Assembly: GCA_002314145.1 (NCBI GenBank)
Contig: DCCG01000041.1
Coordinates: 89,417 to 153,416, forward strand
DNA length: 64,000 bases
Direction: 5' to 3'
Source of the DNA: Thalassolituus sp. UBA1087
GTDB lineage: Bacteria; Pseudomonadota; Gammaproteobacteria; Pseudomonadales; Oceanobacteraceae
In this document: piece after piece, positions 61,958 to 64,000 of the stretch
Layout: every line of letters starts with the position of its first letter
Numbering within the stretch: the stretch's first letter is position 1
Position numbers and translations under genes: made by a program
The notes under the pieces: model-generated
What the model saw: the letters and a program-made list of their open reading frames with translations, nothing else
What the model was told of the DNA's origin: nothing
Databases searched by the model: none

Positions 61958-62048
61958 AGCTAACTCCCCGCTAGACGGCGAGCGAAGCGAGTCCAAGTGG
62001 AAGGCCACACTTTTTGTGGCCGTAACGAATTTCAGCGGCTTGTTAGCT
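61958..62048 (-). repeat. attC-like recombination site 1 (intact, 91 bases)
   Basis: On the minus strand the order is R'' AGCTAAC, spacer AAG, L'' CCGCT, a 55-base centre with hairpins (GGCCACA/TGTGGCC and GACTCGCTTCGCTCGCC), L' AGCGG, spacer GGA and R' GTTAGCT. R'' and R' are perfect complements, as are L'' and L'. The stop codon of the 51-codon gene lies inside R''. Confidence 0.8.
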
Positions 62049-62198
62049 ATTACCACTACCGCTACTTCCAGAACCTGAAGGCTTTGGTGGTTTAACGGGT
62101 GGCATAGGCGTTTTTACCGTCATATTAGGCAAGTTTCGGCCACTATTTGGAGTGATTCTCCCACGATTACTATCCTGCTTCTGTTTACCGCCCATCAT
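62043..62198 (-). CDS. Small Pro/Gly/Ser-rich basic protein, partner of the two-helix membrane protein
   Basis: This 51-codon gene starts at ATG 62198, overlapping the stop of the membrane-protein gene (ATGA), and ends with TAA at 62043-62045 inside the attC R'' sequence AGCTAAC. The product starts MMGGKQKQDSNRGRITPNSG, has a proline/lysine patch (TPMPPVKPPKPS) and ends in a Ser/Gly repeat. No signal or membrane segment is present; it is probably disordered. Tight coupling and cassette position suggest it works with the membrane protein. Confidence 0.65.
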   Translation of the reverse strand: MMGGKQKQDSNRGRITPNSGRNLPNMTVKTPMPPVKPPKPSGSGSSGSGNS

Positions 62199-62695
62199 CC
62201 TTCTCCTAAGTAGTTGACTGTAAAATATTCGTCTGCCGATTTCTCTGCAAGTTCTTTCAATGTTCTCTTCCTCGGAAGGACCAGCCCATTTAAAGTACTT
62301 CCTTCTGCACTTAAGACCCGTCCTTTAAGCCTAACCGTTTCTTGATGAATTTCTTCTTCAGTAAGACAGCCTTCAGAAACTCTGTACCAACCTGTTTCTG
62401 CATCCAAAAAAATTGATTGTATTTGTGTATTTAGGTCTGAGACTGCTTTCATTCGTTTTCTAAAAGGAAGAAAAGGTTTGATGGCTGTTACTACTTGGGA
62501 TGCCGCAATTATACACGCCCAAACTAGCTGATATTCATTCCACAAAGCCCAGCCAGCGATACTTGCTGATGATGTAACCGCGAGAAATATATTCACTGAC
62601 TTATCAAGAAATTCATCACTTGCCGCATATGCATGGAGATACGCAACTTGCGCTTTTAACTCTTTCAGCAGATTCCAGTATCTTATTTGGTACAA
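62195..62695 (-). CDS. Two-helix membrane protein, SLATT-like
   Basis: The 166-residue protein has a soluble N-terminal helix (NLLKELKAQVAYLHAY), two adjacent membrane helices (about 33-52 and 57-78), then PFLPFRKRMKAVSDLNTQ and a cytosolic helical tail. This layout resembles SLATT-type two-helix effectors of bacterial immune systems, but I cannot confirm the family. The start is a TTG at 62695 with AGGGA upstream; no suitable ATG exists. It forms a two-gene cassette with the small downstream gene. Confidence 0.65.
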   Translation of the reverse strand: MYQIRYWNLLKELKAQVAYLHAYAASDEFLDKSVNIFLAVTSSASIAGWALWNEYQLVWACIIAASQVVTAIKPFLPFRKRMKAVSDLNTQIQSIFLDAETGWYRVSEGCLTEEEIHQETVRLKGRVLSAEGSTLNGLVLPRKRTLKELAEKSADEYFTVNYLGEG

Positions 62696-62715
62696 GTTTA
62701 GAGTCCCTATGTATA

Positions 62716-62733
62716 GCTAACAGCTTATTAGTG
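62716..62733 (-). repeat. Collapsed attC site between two cassettes
   Basis: The minus strand reads CACTAATAAGCTGTTAGC. CACTAAT is R'' of the right-hand cassette (complement of its start GTTAGTG, with the last base C changed to T), AAGC is the usual spacer, and GTTAGC is the R' that starts the next cassette. The stem and loop between them (about 60-80 bases in intact sites here) are missing. Confidence 0.55.
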
Positions 62734-63103
62734 TGCGTGCGCATTTATTCCATGAGAATCTTTCGAGAATCCCGGCGTAACTTATTGACCAATCTGAGAA
62801 ATCTTCCATAACTCAAAAATCCCTTGCGGAAAAACGCGCACGCCTGTTAACTCCGGCCTGCTGCGCACATAAACTTGTAAACCCTCTGTATCTCTGCGGG
62901 CAAGTTATTGATTCATTTAATGTTTACATTACTACCCTCGGGCAAAACGAGTAAGTACGAGTGAAAAGTGCGCCATAATTGCCCATAAATCTGAAATATG
63001 CTGTATGGATGTTCAGTTTCTATCTGGTGAAATGGAATGTCGCAGGCAAACTGCATGGATACCCGCTTCAATAATCATTAAAAATCAATAACTTATCAGT
63101 TTC
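62734..63103. other. Gene-free 3' region of the exported-protein cassette
   Basis: This stretch of 370 bases lies between the 147-residue gene and the collapsed attC. It holds only short frames, the longest on the minus strand about 47 codons with no RBS. GCGTGCGC (62735-62742) and a complementary GCGCACGC near 62838 could form a long-range stem. A ten-base inverted repeat (62904-62913 with 63083-63092) is also present. I see no gene or known RNA. Confidence 0.5.
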
Positions 63104-63547
63104 TTAATGGTGTTTATTGTAGAGCTTTGAGATTTCGTCATACTCAAGTAATTCACTGTCCTGGTTAACCAGGGATAATGGGTAATACAACATATTAAAG
63201 AGGTCACCATTTTCTTTATACATGAAAAGTTGGCCTGTCAGCCTTCCGGATCCCGAAGGCAAGACCCACGCAGATAAGACCATCTTCTCAGACTCAGAAG
63301 CCTGGATCTCAATGTATCCATCCCGAAAGATAACATTCTTTTTCTGAAATGATCTCGTAATAGGGGCATGACCGAGAGAACGGGTTAGCTCCCCAGACCA
63401 GTCTTTATTGATCTGGAGAAAGTAGTAATAATCACCTGATGTCAGATTTTCGTGATAAACAGCCCAGCTTCCCTGTACAACTTCAGGCTCGAAAGAAAAG
63501 CTGAATCCACTATATGTCAGAAGAATTGTTACGATAATAATCTTCAT
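63104..63547 (-). CDS. Exported protein of unknown function in a cassette
   Basis: This 147-residue protein has a signal peptide (about 1-19, MKIIIVTILLTYSGFSFS) and a mature part rich in aromatic residues and beta-strand patterns (WAVYHENLTSGDYYYFLQIN, GRLTGQLFMYKENGD). It resembles small secreted lipocalin-like or beta-barrel folds, but no family is recognised. It starts within 20 bases of attC site 2. AT-rich composition and cassette position indicate transfer. Confidence 0.65.
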   Translation of the reverse strand: MKIIIVTILLTYSGFSFSFEPEVVQGSWAVYHENLTSGDYYYFLQINKDWSGELTRSLGHAPITRSFQKKNVIFRDGYIEIQASESEKMVLSAWVLPSGSGRLTGQLFMYKENGDLFNMLYYPLSLVNQDSELLEYDEISKLYNKHH

Positions 63548-63557
63548 TTTTATATAC

Positions 63558-63636
63558 CACTAACGCCCGCATTTGGGGCCGACTGGAAGGAGGTCCCATG
63601 TCGCGAAGCGACAGATCAACATGCGCTTGTTATATG
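63558..63636 (-). repeat. attC-like recombination site 2 (intact, about 78 bases)
   Basis: On the minus strand: R'' ATATAAC, spacer AAG, L'' CGCAT, a centre with the hairpin TGTCGC-TTC-GCGACA, L' ATGCG, spacer GGC and R' GTTAGTG. The AAG after R'' and the GCGGGC-GTTA ending resemble Vibrio-type sites. The layout and spacers equal those of site 1 although most bases differ. The stop of the 106-residue gene lies three bases from R''. Confidence 0.8.
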
Positions 63637-63638
63637 AA

Positions 63639-63959
63639 TCAACTTTTGATGATGCGATCATATTCTTCTCTAGCATCATCGTCGATTTTTACGGCGGTAG
63701 ATTCCGCCCAGTGAGTGTTTGAGCCACGCTTCTTAATACCAGAAACCCAATATTCCTCTCCAGTAGCTTCGTCCATGTGGTTCCCAGATATGCCGCCACC
63801 TTTTATTCGATTTAACACTTTATTTTTGTAGTAAACAGTTTTACCAGTTTTGGAGAAGGTAACCCAGCCAATGTGCGCAGCGAATTCATCAATACTGCCT
63901 TCTTTGTTCTCGACATACATTACTCGCTTACCTTCACCGCGGGTTAATTGATTTTCCAT
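63639..63959 (-). CDS. Conserved small cassette protein of unknown function
   Basis: This 106-residue soluble protein begins MENQLTRGEGKRVMYVENKE and contains GWVTFSKTGKTVYYKNKVLNRIKGGG and EEYWVSGIKKRGSNTHWAES. I recall similar short proteins widely in bacterial genomes, often under a misleading enzyme name, but know of no demonstrated activity. GATGAAG precedes the ATG. The gene fills its cassette: 15 bases after the cassette start and a few bases before attC. Confidence 0.7.
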   Translation of the reverse strand: MENQLTRGEGKRVMYVENKEGSIDEFAAHIGWVTFSKTGKTVYYKNKVLNRIKGGGISGNHMDEATGEEYWVSGIKKRGSNTHWAESTAVKIDDDAREEYDRIIKS

Positions 63960-63968
63960 ACTTCATCC

Positions 63969-64000
63969 ATATAACAGCTCGCGGTTTCGCATAATAAGTG
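63969..64000 (-). repeat. Partial attC site at the window edge
   Basis: On the minus strand the R' core GTTATAT (63975-63969) follows CCGCGAGCT, the expected L' side of a further attC. GTTATATG here is the exact complement of CATATAAC at the other end of the same cassette (63629-63636), so the array continues beyond the window. Confidence 0.6.

Larger units (their letters stand above)
58098..64000 (-). mobile_element. Integron-type gene cassette array without visible integrase
   Basis: Four cassettes on the minus strand are separated by attC-like sites. Proposed limits are 63564-63974, 62721-63563, 61964-62720 and about 58100-61963. Each cassette should start with TT plus bases complementary to its own terminal core site. 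Matches are 8 bases in the first, 6 of 7 in the second, 9 in the third and 10 in the last. All genes run in the same direction with attC at the 3' side, as in integrons. Base composition is clearly more AT-rich than the preceding 58 kb. No intI gene is in the window; by orientation it would lie to the right. Confidence 0.75.

Noticed and set aside
62904..63092. GTTATTGATT and AATCAATAAC as the ends of a further small cassette
   Set aside because: The arms match over ten bases, but the right arm is only 12 bases from a coding stop, leaving no room for an attC, and there is no gene between the arms.

Overview
The window looks like chromosome of a marine-type gammaproteobacterium, probably in the Oceanospirillales/Pseudomonadales area. 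This is inferred from gene order (complete mra/dcw cluster followed by lpxC, secA, argJ, mutT; lnt-corC-ybeY-ybeZ-miaB; ychF-pth-rplY-prs-tRNA-Gln-ispE-lolB; hemA-prfA-prmC-moeB; lpoA-yraN) and from DUF1820 and DUF6164 proteins. No species is claimed.

Layout. 1-3.2 kb: a cNMP/rhodanese fusion protein, two membrane proteins and a voltage-gated cation channel. 3.5-21.2 kb: the whole division and cell-wall cluster from mraZ to lpxC, almost every junction overlapping or within a few bases, with a promoter and MraZ operator array in front and a strong terminator behind. 21.2-28.8 kb: M23 peptidase, secA, argJ, mutT and a chemoreceptor. 28.8-34.6 kb: reverse-strand RNA-maturation and envelope operon (miaB to lnt). 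34.7-37.8 kb: small conserved genes, a TetR regulator and an overlooked 54-codon gene sharing an operator sequence with it. 37.9-49.1 kb: translation and precursor genes around prs and hemA. 49.1-54.8 kb: a sulfide:quinone oxidoreductase behind a clear sigma-54 promoter, a GmhA/DiaA-type isomerase, and a BlaI/M56 peptidase/TonB receptor group separating that isomerase from yraN-lpoA. 54.8-57.9 kb: yraN and lpoA, divergent from rsmI with interlocking start codons.

57.95-64 kb is different: AT-rich, all genes on the minus strand, and organised as integron-type gene cassettes. Two intact attC-like sites (61958-62048 and 63558-63636), one collapsed site, one degenerate site and one partial site at the window edge delimit four cassettes. 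In three of the four the first bases are the exact complement of the cassette's terminal core site; in the fourth they match at six of seven bases. Reading right to left they carry: a 106-residue protein; a 147-residue exported protein with a long non-coding tail; a two-gene unit of a two-helix membrane protein and a 51-residue Pro/Gly/Ser-rich partner whose stop codon lies inside attC; and a Gabija-type anti-phage operon (GajA OLD-like nuclease plus GajB UvrD-like helicase). No integrase is visible; given the orientation it should lie beyond the right edge, if one exists. The Gabija cassette would then be the distal end of the array, next to rsmI, with its own attC worn away.
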